This document shows positions 24,420 to 35,312 of a stretch of 64,000 nucleotides of DNA, one piece after another (positions within the stretch are counted from its first letter, which is position 1; each line of letters opens with the position of its first letter). The notes under the pieces were generated by a model that was given only the letters and a program-made list of their open reading frames with translations, did not search any database and was not told the DNA's origin. Made by a program: the position numbers and the translations under genes. Source of the stretch: Chlorocebus sabaeus. Taxonomy: Eukaryota; Chordata; Mammalia; Primates; Cercopithecidae. The stretch spans positions 79,694,382 to 79,758,381 of the forward strand of contig NC_132912.1 in the NCBI RefSeq assembly GCF_047675955.1. Reading direction: 5' to 3'.

Positions 24420-25216
24420 CTTTTAACTGACAAATAATAATTGTACATAGTCATGGGGTACCTGATGTTTCAATATACATATATTGTGGAATGATCAAAT
24501 CGGGCTAATTAGCCTATCCATCACCTCAGATGTTTACCATTTCTTTGTGATGAGAACATTTAAAATCCTCTTTTAGCTATTTTGAAATATATCCAGTACC
24601 TTATTGTTCACCATACTCACCATACTGTGCAACAGAACACCACCAAAAAAATTATAGGTGCATTAGACTATATGCAACTGTGGTCCTAGGTCCTTGGGAG
24701 ACTGAAGTGAGAAGAACACTTGAGCCCAGGAGTTCAAAGCTACAGTGAGCTATGATTGTGCCACTGTACTCCACCCCAGGAGACAGAGTGAGACCCTGTC
24801 TCTAAAAAAACAAAAGACAAAAAAAAAAGTACACCAGAACTTATTCCTCCTTTCTAACTGAAACTTCGTATATTTGACAGATGGCTTTCCTTTCCCCATC
24901 CACTTGCTAATCCCAGCCTCTGGTTATCACTATTCTACTCTCTACTTTGGAGTTCAACGTTTTTAGATTCCACATATAAGTGAGATGCTGTGATATTTGT
25001 CTCTCTAAACCTGGCTTATTTCACGTAACATAATGTCCTTTAGGTTCACCCATGTTGTCTTGAATGACAGAATTTTCCTTTTTTAGGGCTGTATAGTATC
25101 CCATTGTGTATATGTACCACATTTTCTTATCCAACCATCCACTGATGGACACAGGCAGACTCTGTATCTTGGCTATTGTGAATAGTGCTACAATTAACAT
25201 GGGAGTACATCCTCTT
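24420..25216 (-). mobile_element. L1 3' end (old L1M class), antisense, interrupted by an Alu monomer
   Basis: The interval matches the reverse complement of an L1 3' UTR and ORF2 end: 'gtcatggggtacctgatgtt', 'ctggcttatttcacgtaaca', 'atcccattgtgtatatgtac', 'tatcttggctattgtgaata'. On the minus strand the ORF2 C-terminal relic reads DKKMWYIYTMGYYTALKK. It is 5'-truncated and inactive. Confidence 0.85.
24655..24830 (+). mobile_element. Alu single arm (right-arm/FRAM type) inside the L1
   Basis: The arm runs from 'actgtggtcctaggtccttg' through 'cccaggagttcaaagctaca' to 'gagaccctgtctcta' and an A-rich tail. It interrupts the L1. acacca occurs on both sides (24637 and 24831) as a possible short target duplication. 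Confidence 0.75.
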
Positions 25217-25834
25217 TGTCTTTTTAAAAACTGTTGGAAAAGAAAAAAATTCAATTCAAGCACTTCTAACTTTAGGAGTGAGCAAGCATTTTTGTGGAGT
25301 TTTGCAAGTATTTTTAACATCTTTTTTTAAAAAGTAAAAATAAAAACATGGGTACACCCATGCAGTTTATTGTCCTAAGAGGCTTGTTTTGCTTGTCTCA
25401 GCATCTTTCCAGATTTTTCAAAGAAACGCAGAAAACAATAGCTAACTTTTCAAATGAGGCAGTAGCACAAGAAATTCGAGCACTCCCATTGTGACCCAGG
25501 AGCCTGCATTTGCATCCCCAAGTAGGGAAACAGAATCCTAGAATCACAAGCCTTGGATAGCAGGGGCTAAGATTACTAGGCCACTCTCGTGCATCCAGAA
25601 CAAACTGCAGCTGCTCTTAAACCAACTGCCCCCCACTCCGCTCCCAGCAAAGGGCTATCTGCTTTTCAGGGAAAAAATATTAGAGTTATCCTGATGGCCT
25701 CTTACGGTGTCTAACAGCGTTTCTAAACTACAAGACTCTCACCTGTGACTAATGAAAATGTCTCCTGAGCTTGGGTCAGAGGTGTTTTGGAGCATCATTA
25801 CTAAGACAACTGCAGTACATGGAATCTGCACAGT

Positions 25835-26035
25835 TACAGGACTGTGGGACTCAAATTGCAACTCCTCCACTTACAAGTGACTTGGGCAAGTGACTTAACC
25901 TTTCTTGGCTCTAAGTCTTCCCATCTGGAAAACAGTTATAACCCATACTGTGGTTGTGGGGTGTAAGAGTCATTACTTGCAAAGCACTTCAGAAGCATTA
26001 CATAAATGGTAGCTGCCGCTGGACTTATTCTGATG
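25835..26035 (+). repeat. MIR relic
   Basis: 'acttgggcaagtgacttaac', 'gctctaagtcttcccatctg' and 'aaagcacttcagaagcatta' are in MIR order. Confidence 0.7.
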
Positions 26036-26687
26036 TTGTTGGTAGTGATGATATTCTTTCCCTCTTGTGTCCAGGAAAAAGTTAGGGTAGCCACCAATTT
26101 GTAAAACCTCATCCAGTTGGTATTTCACTGACTTCAGCAATCTCTGGAGATAAAGAGCTGGGAGGCTTGCTCCCCTTCTTTGTCCAGCTCACTGAAGTGC
26201 TTGCTGATTGTGCAGCCGAGGACCTGCTATTCACAGAGCAGGGAGAAGTTGATCGAGGTCAGGAACGCAGGCACAAAGGGACACTGTCAGAGCTGACCTC
26301 ACGAATGCTAATCTCCTTTATCCCTTCCAAGAATGGACTGTAATCGTCTCCAGATTAAAATGTGCAGTAGAGGTGACCAAAACAAAAACTTGGCAGCAAA
26401 TGTGAATGCACATGTATATGGTTGTTTGATAACCTCTCCTGGAGGAGGCCACCTGTTTAGCACACCCTGCTGGAGAGACGAGGTCCCTCACCGCTTAGAA
26501 CTGGAGTTGAGGCTAATAGGTTTGTATAGATTCAAACCAGCTCAAAAGACAAAGACCATGGAACCAAGCCACTGAAGACCTGTGCCACAATTCCTTTAGC
26601 CAGTATATTGAAAATGCAATGAGCTGTTGACATTCTCACTCCTTCCCGTCCCTTCACTTTATTTCCTGTGCAAACTATAATATAGTT

Positions 26688-26862
26688 TCAGCCTGACCTT
26701 GGGCAAGTGGCTCACTCTAAACCTGTTTCTTCATCTGTAAAATGGGGATAACAAGAGAACCTTCGTCAAAGGGCAGAGAAGGCACGAGAGGACATGTGTA
26801 AAGCATTGAATTTGATGCCTAGAACATACAAATGTTCAATAAATGTTAGCGACTATTAAGCT
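26688..26862 (+). repeat. MIR relic (3' part)
   Basis: 'gaccttgggcaagtggctca', 'atctgtaaaatggggataac' and 'atgttcaataaatgttagcg' are clear MIR blocks. Confidence 0.8.
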
Positions 26863-28094
26863 GGAGTTTTCTTGTTAAATTCTTTCCATATGGGGTTAAA
26901 GGTATTTGCCCTAGAAAGCTCTAAGTTAAAAAGCCGCCAGTCCCCTTTCTAAAGTAGGAAAGTACAATTCAGGTGGTTATAGTTGTAGGGGAAAGGCACT
27001 CAGTTAATGCTTCATGATTAACCTAGGTCCATGTTCACACTTGGGATTTGGCCTTTGTAGGCCACCTTTTAACTTTCTATTATCTTGAGAAAATCTGAAA
27101 ATCTGATGCCCGCCACCCTCCTGCCCCCCACCATGAAACTCAGCCTTTTTTGGAGAATTAATAGAATTAATGTGCATTAATCCAGAAACAAATGAAACAT
27201 GCCTATGTCCATTGATTTTAATTTAACTTTTTTGTCATTTAATATTCAGGAAAACATTGTATCTTACTTATATTTTTTCTCATTACTTTTAATGTAGCAG
27301 TAAGCATAATTCTCTCCCCAGAGGTACTCAGCAAGTGGTTCATTAAAAATGCATGCCTGCGTTGTAGTAAGCAATGCTTTGGATCTAGGATACTTTCTCA
27401 TTCTCTATGAGACTGTCTCTAATTATAAGCCTAATAGTCTCAGCTAATCTTCACAATTAAAATTTTAAACCAACTAAACTGCAAGATAGAACATTGTTTA
27501 GGGTAGCATTATATTCTCTTTGATAACTCTTTTTTTTTTTAAGAAAAAAAAACTATATCCAGCAGGTAGGATGCAAATTTTTTTTTATTCCATTATTTAT
27601 GAAGCTTTGCTTATACTATTTTTAAAGTGCTATAAATAAAGGTCTTTCTGTTGTCATGCAGTTAATTATAAATGTTGAAATCACAGAAACAGGCTTTTTT
27701 AAAAATCAGCCATGAGGGGAAAAAAAATGCATGCTCCAAAAGTGTTCTGAGTTTATTCTAATTTGATTTTTTTTTCTAAGGGTCTCTAACGTTATTTGCC
27801 AAATAGAGCCATCACTTCAAAAAATGTTAACGTTATATTCAGCTAAAAGAAGATAGCAGGTCATAGGTGATTACAAACATCGGAGCACTTCGAGGGCGTT
27901 GAGGGTATTTGGGCAGCGTTGCTTACTCGAATCTGTCATCTGCTGCAGCCAGAAATAGTTTCTTGTTATTTAGGATGTTCATTTTGCTATTTCTTCTTTA
28001 AGCCATGACTTAGAACACACTCTTCCCAAAAAATGCTAAGGTAATCTGAAGATCTTCAAAACCCAGAGTTTCCGTGAAGAAAAAACTTTTAACA

Positions 28095-28215
28095 GCATCT
28101 ATTCCAAATTCCTCCCATGTAACAGATGATGAGACTGAGGGTGAGAGAGGGTGAGTGATTTATCAAAGGTCATGCAGCACTTTAGTGATATATCCCTGGG
28201 CCTGCCCCAGGCTCT
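28095..28215 (-). repeat. MIR relic, antisense
   Basis: 'tgtaacagatgatgagactg' and 'gatttatcaaaggtcatgca' match the reversed MIR middle part. Confidence 0.55.
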
Positions 28216-28433
28216 TGCACTATCACTAGAGGCATTGTTTTCAGAAGCACCAAACATCCCCAACTCTGAGAGAGCAGGTGTTAATAGGAAGCTCTGGGAC
28301 TTTGTATATTAACAATTACTAACATCTTAGAGCACTTAGCACTTTGTAAAATGTGAGTACTTTCACTATTAAAATGATTCAAATTTTAAAGTTTCACAAC
28401 TCGACCTTCAACTGTCTAAAAAACTATACTAAT

Positions 28434-28793
28434 TGTATTAGTCCATCTTCACACTACTGATAAAGACATACTAGAGACAGGGTAATTTATAAAGAAAAAG
28501 ATTTAATGGACTCACAGTTCCACATGGCTGGGGAGGCCTCACAATCATGGTGGAAGACAAAAGGCACATCTTACATGGCAGCAGGCAAGAGAGACAGTGA
28601 GAACCAAGTGAAAGGGGAAACCCCTTATAAAACCATCAGATCTCGTGAGACTTATTCCCTACCACTAGAACAGTCTGGGGAACCACCTCCATGATTCAGT
28701 TATCTCCCATCAGGTCCCTCCCACAACACATGGGAATTATGGGAGCCATAATTCAAGATGAGATTTGAGTGGGGACACAGCCAAACCATATCA
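28434..28793 (-). mobile_element. THE1-type solo LTR with intact target duplication
   Basis: This is a 360-bp THE1 LTR in reverse orientation (tgtattagtccatcttcaca to accatatca), bounded on both sides by the identical 5-bp sequence ctaat (28429-28433 and 28794-28798). Third antisense THE1 LTR within this gene. Confidence 0.93.
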
Positions 28794-29465
28794 CTAATCC
28801 AAACATTATTTCATCAGAGAAATGAAATGTTACGTGTTCCTACACACAGAAACAAATTTGTTTGGATATCTGTAAATAAATCCATTATTTGTGTAAGATA
28901 AATGCACATGTATGTAAACATATATGTATGCGAGCATACACACGGTGTAACTGGTGCTAGATTTAGTTGAATAATTATTGATATGTGGATACAGCTGGTT
29001 AAAGGGAAGAATAACATTCCAACATCTGTATATTGCAGATGATCTAGCAAGCCCAACAGCTACTTTATTTTAAAGTAATCCCAGTAATAGTTTCAACTCA
29101 TTGAGTTCTATTTGTTGTAGAGGTTGTGCTGGAAACCTGAAATGATCATGCTTATCAAATCATTTATGGTAATGACTTATGTAACTCATTTATGGAATTA
29201 TTGTTTTCACCAACTGTGTCTGAAAGTGGGGGATAAATTCGTTAATATTTCTAGGAATTTTTCTAAACCTTCCCTGTGATATGTTAAGGGACAGGTCTAC
29301 CTATCTGAAAGGATATTCCCTCTCTGAGGTGGCTAATGGCTGCATAGGAGAATAACAAAGAAGGTTTCTATAGCTTAGAACAGTTCTGGAGCCACACTGC
29401 CAGAATGCATGAGCCATAAGCACCCTGTAGAATGTGGAGCCATTATACATACATACATAACACAC

Positions 29466-29503
29466 TCTCTCTCTCTCACTGTTTCTCTCTCTCTCTCTCT
29501 GTG

Positions 29504-29552
<49 letters not shown>
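29466..29552. repeat. CT-rich tract followed by (CA)20
   Basis: About 45 bp of CT dinucleotides with interruptions is followed by an unbroken CA run at 29513-29552 (40 bp). Open frames of Cys-Val or His-Thr repeats here are artefacts of the repeat. Confidence 0.95.
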
Positions 29553-29556
<4 letters not shown>

Positions 29557-29903
29557 CATCCCTCAGTATCTGTGAGGGATTGGTTCCAGGACCACCCCCC
29601 CACCCACTCAGACACCAAAATCCATGAATGCTCAAGTTCCTCATATAAAATGGCAATGTATTTGCATAGATCGGTGCACATCCTCCTTTATACTTTAAAT
29701 TATCTGTAGAGTGTTTCTAATACCTAATACAATGCAAATGCTGTGTAAGTAGTTGTTATACTGTATTGTTTAGGAAATAATGACAAGAAAAAAGTCTGTA
29801 CATGTTCAGAACAGAGGCAGTCATGCCTTTTTTCAAATATTTTTGATCTACAGTTGGTTGAATCCACAGATGTGGAACCCACAGATATAGAGGTCTGGCT
29901 CTG
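29552..29903 (+). mobile_element. MER2 (pogo/Tigger-class MITE)
   Basis: About 350 bp match the MER2 order: 'tccctcagtatctgtgaggg', 'ggttccaggacc', 'aaatggcaatgtatttgcat', 'gttatactgtattgttta', 'ttggttgaatccacagatgt', with a decayed terminal repeat at the right end ('gatatagaggtctggct'). It separates a CA tract on the left from a GT-rich minisatellite on the right. Confidence 0.85.
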
Positions 29904-29908
29904 TGCCT

Positions 29909-30152
29909 GTGTGTACCCGAGTGTGTGTGTGTGTGCCTGAGTGTGTATGTGTGCCTGACACTGTGTGTGTGTGCCTGAGTGTGTGTGTGTGCCTGACTGT
30001 GTGTATATGCCTGAGAGTGTGTGTGTGTGTGCGCCTGTGTGTGTGCCTGAGTGTGTGGGTGTGCCTGACTGTGTGTGTGTGCCTGAGTATGTGTGTGCCT
30101 GTGTGTGTGTGCCTGAGTGTGTGTGTGTGTGTGCATGTGCATGTGTATGGAG
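29909..30152. repeat. GT-rich minisatellite with 'gcctga' punctuation
   Basis: About 240 bp of GT runs are interrupted at regular 14-24 bp spacing by gcctga followed by gt, ct or ca, giving roughly eleven units. This is a compound minisatellite rather than a simple GT tract. Cys-Val-Pro repeat open frames on + and His-Thr frames on - are translation artefacts. Confidence 0.9.
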
Positions 30153-30283
30153 AGAGAGGTGCGATCGTATAAAATATATAGATGTAACCATGTTATAAAG
30201 ATGTAATCATATATAATATATAGATATATATCTTTATATGTTGTATAGAGGTTTATTAAGTACGAGAATTAAGAAGTTCATAA

Positions 30284-30593
30284 CTGGCCAGACACAGTGG
30301 CTCATGCCTGTAATTCCAGCACTTTGGGAAGCCAAGGCAGGAAGATAACTTGAGGCCAGGAGTTTGAGACCAGCCTGGGCAGCATAGCAAGCCCGCCATC
30401 TCTACAAAAAAAGAATTAATAAAATAAATTAGCCGGGCATGGTGGTACTGCCTGTAGTCCCAGCTACTAGGGAGGTGGAGGTAGGAGGATAGCTTGAGCC
30501 CAGGCCCAGGCTATCATCAAGCCACTGCTGTCCAGCCTGGGCAACAGAGTTAGACCCTGTCTCAAAAAATGAATAAAATAAAAAAGAAAGAAA
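30284..30593 (+). mobile_element. Alu with 13-bp target duplication
   Basis: A dimeric Alu is flanked by the identical aagaagttcataa (30271-30283 and 30594-30606). J-like changes occur in the left arm, and the tail is (GAATAAAATA)-like. Confidence 0.94.
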
Positions 30594-30729
30594 AAGAAGT
30601 TCATAATTGTTCATCCTTTTGAAGTAGAATTCTTACAAACCATTAATAAATTATGATGCTTTATTGTTGTAACTCAAACCTGTGCTTCTGTGGCATTAAA
30701 CGTTTCCAGCACCGCACAGCAATTCTGAA

Positions 30730-30965
30730 CATACACTTTCGCATCATACTCCCTGGGTTTAAATCCCAGTCACCGCTTCCTAGCTCTGTGACCTTGGACA
30801 CAAGATTTAAATGAACCTCCTTGAACCTCCATTTCCTTTTCTGTAGAATGGCAAAAGTAAGTCTCTTCTCTCTAGGGCAGATATAAGCGTCAAATTAAAG
30901 AATGTGTGTGGAAAGCTTAGTGCAGTGCCTGTGCCTAGGATGCCTTCAATTACGATTAATATTTG
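30730..30965 (+). repeat. MIR relic
   Basis: 'ctgggtttaaatcccagtca', 'tagctctgtgaccttggaca' and 'gcttagtgcagtgcctgtgc' are in order. Confidence 0.75.
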
Positions 30966-31874
30966 TAACTGTCGGTATTCCAATAATCCAAGTGGTACAG
31001 TTCTGAACTACTCCAGGGCGTGTCTCATGGAGTTAGAGACCTAAAATAAAGAGTAGCTGCTACACAGTGTACATCTCCATTAATCCATGCCCACCTCTCC
31101 AGCTTTCCACCTCCCAGGCAGTGCCTGGCTCTCTAGCAAGCTCTAGCATGCATTTATATGGACAACTGCAGGCACTCATGAAGGAGACTGTGGGAATCCT
31201 ACAGGGGACAGTTCACCTGTACCCAGTCATACTCCCCTGGAAGTCCTAAGCAAGGACTCCTTTGGATTCTCTGAATCTACTGATAACTGATAATGTTCCA
31301 GTAGTTCTGAATCCATGTGGTTGTAGGAAAAAATAATGAAGTGTATACGTTATGTAGTACATTGTAATATATTGTGCATATACTGACAGAATGTCAAAAT
31401 CAAGCTGGTCACTGTGGCAGCTAGGGTGGTTGCTCAGCCTCATCCTCTGTTTTGACATCTTGGAGAGCTAGGCTCCATCGTGTCAGCAACAGTGTGGTTT
31501 GCAGCTCCCCCCAACACCTGTCATGTTGCTAGGAGATTTCTTTCCCCACAATAGAGTATTACAAGGTGTTTGGCATGAGGGCCCCTAATGTTATCATACA
31601 TTTCCAGCCCATTTGTCTGATTTATAAGTCCAAATAGTCATTTAAAAATTCCACATCAGGCTGTGTCAGGCAGCTCCACTCTTTTGTCATCTACAAATCA
31701 AACCATTATGTTTAAAGTCATAAATACAGAAAGATTCCTATGCACAGCCTCAAAGCAGGTGTCCAACACTCGCCAATATCAAGTCACACAGGATATTTAT
31801 AAGCAGCATAGCCTGAAAATGTGCCCACTCCCTGCTTTCTGCAGCAGAATTTAGTTTTTTGTATAACATTTCAG

Positions 31875-32025
31875 GTGTATCTCCCGAACATAAACAAGAT
31901 ATCAATGCAAGCAGTATTGGATTATCTCTATACCAAGCAGTTGTCTCCTAACTTGGATCTGGACCCGCTGGAATTAATTGCCTTGGCAAACAGATTTTGC
32001 CTGCCACACTTGGTTGCACTTGCAG
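31875..32025 (+). CDS. RHOBTB1: RHOBTB1 coding exon: end of second BTB domain
   Basis: The exon is 151 bp: 50 codons (residues 526-575) plus one base of Glu576, between tttcag and donor gtaagg. It encodes VYLPNINKISMQAVLDYLYT, the beta-strand and helix that close a BTB fold (the AVLDYLYT stretch matches the usual FLxxLYT pattern). It continues with LELIALANRFCLPHLVAL, the last BTB helices leading into the BACK-like region. The splice phases match both neighbours. Confidence 0.97.
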
Positions 32026-32414
32026 GTAAGGCTGATGACTCAGGGCCATGCAGTGTCTGTCATATTTATCCAAAATCACATTTAAATAAAAATATGTTTA
32101 CAGAGAATAAAAGTTGATTTTTTATCACTCAAAATAGGACTGTCTTGTGTAGAATGATATGAACTAATCAAATTACATCAGACAGCCCAATTCAATTCAA
32201 CAAATACTCCTTAAGCACCCACTCTGTGGTGGACCCTGTTAGGTGATACAGCTATGAAGGTGAGTAATGCATGACCCCGGCCCTTGAGGCACACACTGTA
32301 TGCATGCTGAGTCATTTGTGCACCCCAGAGTTTGAAATAATACTATTTTGTCAACATTATCTCCATAATAACTGCATAGACACAGTCTTTAAGAAGGCGG
32401 TAGATGCACTGTTT

Positions 32415-32640
32415 AGGAAAACAGATGACAGAGCCAGATTGCCTAAGATCAAGCCCTGACTCCACCATTTACAGACCAGGTGACTTTGTCCTGTAACCTT
32501 CGCTCTGTGTCTCAGCTTTCTCGTTCTTTAAAATGGGGCTAATATTATTCAGCCATAGAGCTGTTTTGAAGATTAAATGAGTTAAAATATAAAGTCCTTA
32601 GAACAGCGTCTGGCACATAGTAAGCATTATGTAAGTGGTT
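32415..32640 (+). repeat. MIR relic
   Basis: 'agatcaagccctgactccac', 'tttaaaatggggctaatatt' and 'gaacagcgtctggcacatag' give a nearly full-length MIR. Confidence 0.8.
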
Positions 32641-33089
32641 TTCTTAAAGCTATTTTAGAAAATGTTCTGACATTGTCAAGTTCATTTTGGGAGAAAGAGA
32701 AAAAAGGGAAACTTGGCTTAACTTCACAAAATTTTATGTATCATTTCTAGATTTGTTCAGTTGGGAAGCTGAAGCAGGTCTGTATAGGATATATGCACTT
32801 AAATGCCTGTCTCTGGAATTCAGATCTTCAGCCTCATTCACTTTACACCAGAGGTGTTGAGTCGCAAGCTGGGTGTTTAACACTGTTTAGTTGATTCCTA
32901 TTAACCATCAAAGCAGAAATAAACAGTGCCTGTCTTGTTCACTGGCCTTTCTTCTGAGTGCCTGAGCATATTAGCTTTCGATAAATATTTGTTGAACAAT
33001 TGAATGAATGAAGATGAGTGTATGAACAAACCAACCAGTCCTATCTGCACTTGACTTTCTGGCAATGTCTTTAGAAAAAATAAAGGATA

Positions 33090-33393
33090 GGCCGGGCATG
33101 GTGGCTCACGCCTGTATCCCAGCACTTTGGGAGGCCGAGGTGGGCGAATCACCTGAGATCGGGAGTTCGAGACCAGCCTGACCAACATGGAGAAACCCCG
33201 TCTCTACTAAAAAAAATACAAAATTAGCCATGCGTGGTGGCACATGCCTGTAATCCCAGCTACTCGGGAGGCTGAGGCAGGAGAATCGCTTGAAACCAGG
33301 AGGCAGAGGTTGCGGTGAGCCAAGATTGCACCATTGCACTCCAGCCTGGGCAAGGAGAGCGAAACTCTGTCTCAAAAAAGAAAAAAAAAAAAG
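33090..33393 (+). mobile_element. Alu, sense
   Basis: A full dimeric Alu runs from ggccgggcatggtggctcac to an A tail. It is well preserved (S-like). Confidence 0.95.
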
Positions 33394-34754
33394 ATTATTT
33401 TCTCTGTCCTCTAGGCTTCTACTACACACAACCACCTGGAGATCAAAGTCCTCTCTTTGTCCTACTTCCTCCCCAGTTGTTGGATAGAAATAGCGAGTTG
33501 AGGCATCAATATTAGATTTATTTTTAAAAACTGTTTTTTAACCAATATACCTAATAGATCCAAAAGAGGGTGCTAGTTTTTTTAAATACTGACTCTGGGA
33601 GGCTTCAGTGGGCAATTACTTTCTTCAGAAACATGGGTTCCAAGCCATCTCACTATCCACAGGTTTTATGACATTAGTCCTGAGGATAAATTTTTATTTT
33701 ATTTTTGAAATTGTCAAAAGTAATTTGGAGCCAAATCTGCCCAACAAGGTTTGTGATCAATCTCAGACTAGTACCATTTTTGCTTAAATGTTAAGTCTGG
33801 CAATGAAAACATGGGATTGATTTCTCCATGAAATTTTTTTTTTTAACTGACCCAAATAAAGCTTTTTGTGTGAACTCTAGACTTCTATGAACAATTAGTT
33901 TAGTTATTAAATGCTGTTGTTACTGTTACGATTATTTAATATACAGCTTCCCAAGATGATTCCTTTAATCCTTTATAGTATTTGCTTTGTACTGTCTAGT
34001 GTAGAGTGTTTAGAAAATCAGTTTCTAAATGGTGTTTAAATAGTGTTTAAAAATCAGTTTCTAGTGACGATGCTTTGTGCGCCCGTGTTAAATAAATGTC
34101 AGGAAATGTTGCAGTTACTTAAAACGACAAAGCCCAGATGACTTCTCTGGGCAGTTTAGTTCCAAATAGTTCAATCCAGGTGAGGAGGTTTGTGCCAAAG
34201 AAATCATTCCATTCCCGATACTATATTGACCAGATATAGGCATACTGACCGGTAAGCATGCAGAGCTGGAGCAGAAAGTAAGCATGATTTAGACAATGTG
34301 CTGGATTAGAAAAACAAATGCAGTGCTACGGATGACATCAATGTCAAAGACCTAGAAATGCTGAGCCAAGGCTGTACCCTCACATGTCAGTCTCAGAGGC
34401 AGGCAACAGCCTTTACAAAGGAAAGAGATGTCTTAGCTTCAGGCCACAATGTAAATTCAGCTTGGAATCCTTGGACTCAAGCTCCCAAGCAGAAATGGCT
34501 CTCCCTACTGCATTTTTGTTACTTCGGACTGCGGGTCTCCCCAGTCTTTAGAATCCAAGAGGCTGAACAATACGTCACCATCTGTAGCTGTTGAGACAGA
34601 TGTACGCAATCACATTTTTAATTCCTCGAATAGACTCATTCCTGTGTCATTCAACCTCTTCACTGTCAGGGGTATTAAGGATTGTGGTGATGTGAGTGGG
34701 GAAACTGTCAAACTGGAGCGTGTCTAAAGTCTAGAGGACTCTAGGAAGGTGCTA

Positions 34755-34965
34755 GAGTGTTTAGAGCCACTCCATCCAGTAGAACCTTCTGCAGTGATGA
34801 AAGCATTTCATATCTGGATGGTCCAAACAGTGGCCACATGTGGCTGTTGAGCACTTACTGTGGCTAGTGTGAATGAGGAGCTGAACTTTTAATTTCATTT
34901 CATTTCAAGTAATTTAAATTTAAATAGTCTCGTGTGGCCAGGAGTTACCATCCTGCACAGAACAT
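34755..34965 (+). mobile_element. hAT-type MITE relic with internal palindrome
   Basis: Recognisable blocks are 'atccagtagaaccttctgca', 'gccacatgtggctgttgagc', 'cacttactgtggctagtgtg' and an AT-rich middle 'aatttaaatttaaatag'. Together they mark a common palindromic hAT-Charlie MITE. I am not sure of the exact subfamily name. Confidence 0.7.
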
Positions 34966-35223
34966 TGCAGGTCTGGAGGATTCTGGCTATTTTAGAGCCA
35001 TGAACAAGAGTCCCCAGAGGTGTGGGTGAAGTGGCTGGCACCAGAACCCCAAGTAGTGAAAGACCACACATCAGAGCAGCTTCTGGATTTAATTCAGATG
35101 GCTGCCCAGAGCTGTGTCCCACATTTCCTCCCTTCGTAAGTGGTCCCAGACCAACCCTCCAGGCAAGCTACCTGGCTTGCAGGGCATGGTTTAACATTCT
35201 CCGGCCCCCTTTTTCTTCCCCAG

Positions 35224-35312
35224 AACAGCATGCCGTTCAGGAGTTGACCAAGGCCGCAATGAGTGGCGTGGGCATTGACGGAGAAGTGCTCTCTTACTTG
35301 GAATTGGCTCAG
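35224..35312 (+). CDS. RHOBTB1: RHOBTB1 coding exon: BACK-like helical region
   Basis: The exon is 89 bp: two bases completing Glu576 and 29 codons (residues 577-605), between cccag and donor gtttgt. It encodes QHAVQELTKAAMSG and GEVLSYLELAQ, amphipathic helices of the kind that follow the BTB domain in Cullin-3 adaptors. The donor gtttgt is the weakest consensus match of the visible donors, so skipping of this exon (89 bp, frame-shifting) would be the easiest isoform change to look for. Confidence 0.96.

Larger units (their letters stand above)
23666..31874 (+). other. RHOBTB1: RHOBTB1 intron (8.2 kb, largest complete intron in the window)
   Basis: The intron runs from gtacgt to tttcag and lies between whole codons (phase 0). 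It contains an antisense L1 3' end interrupted by an Alu monomer (24420-25216), several MIRs, a THE1 LTR with intact target duplication (28434-28793), a CT/CA tract, a MER2 and a GT-rich minisatellite (29460-30152), and an Alu (30284-30593). Stretches 25330-25830, 26030-26680, 26870-28090 and 30970-31870 show nothing I can name. The part at 27640-27960 looks less decayed than its surroundings. Confidence 0.9.
32026..35223 (+). other. RHOBTB1: RHOBTB1 intron (3.2 kb)
   Basis: This GT-AG intron splits a Glu codon. It contains a MIR (32415-32640), an Alu (33090-33393) and a palindromic hAT-type MITE (about 34755-34965). The interval 33400-34740 is unique AT-rich sequence in which I see no feature. 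Confidence 0.9.

Noticed and set aside
25021..25320. Minus-strand frame with DKKMWYIYTM as a functional gene
   Set aside because: It is the C-terminal remnant of an L1 ORF2 in a truncated, interrupted element.
29724..30198. Cys-Val-Pro and His-Thr repeat open frames (up to 155 codons)
   Set aside because: These arise from the GT-rich minisatellite and disappear where the repeat ends.
33106..33435. Frames of the 'SLALLAQAGVQWCNLGSPQP' type here and at 4178, 44183, 50456, 52333 and 57030
   Set aside because: This is the well-known translation of antisense Alu and not a protein-coding gene.
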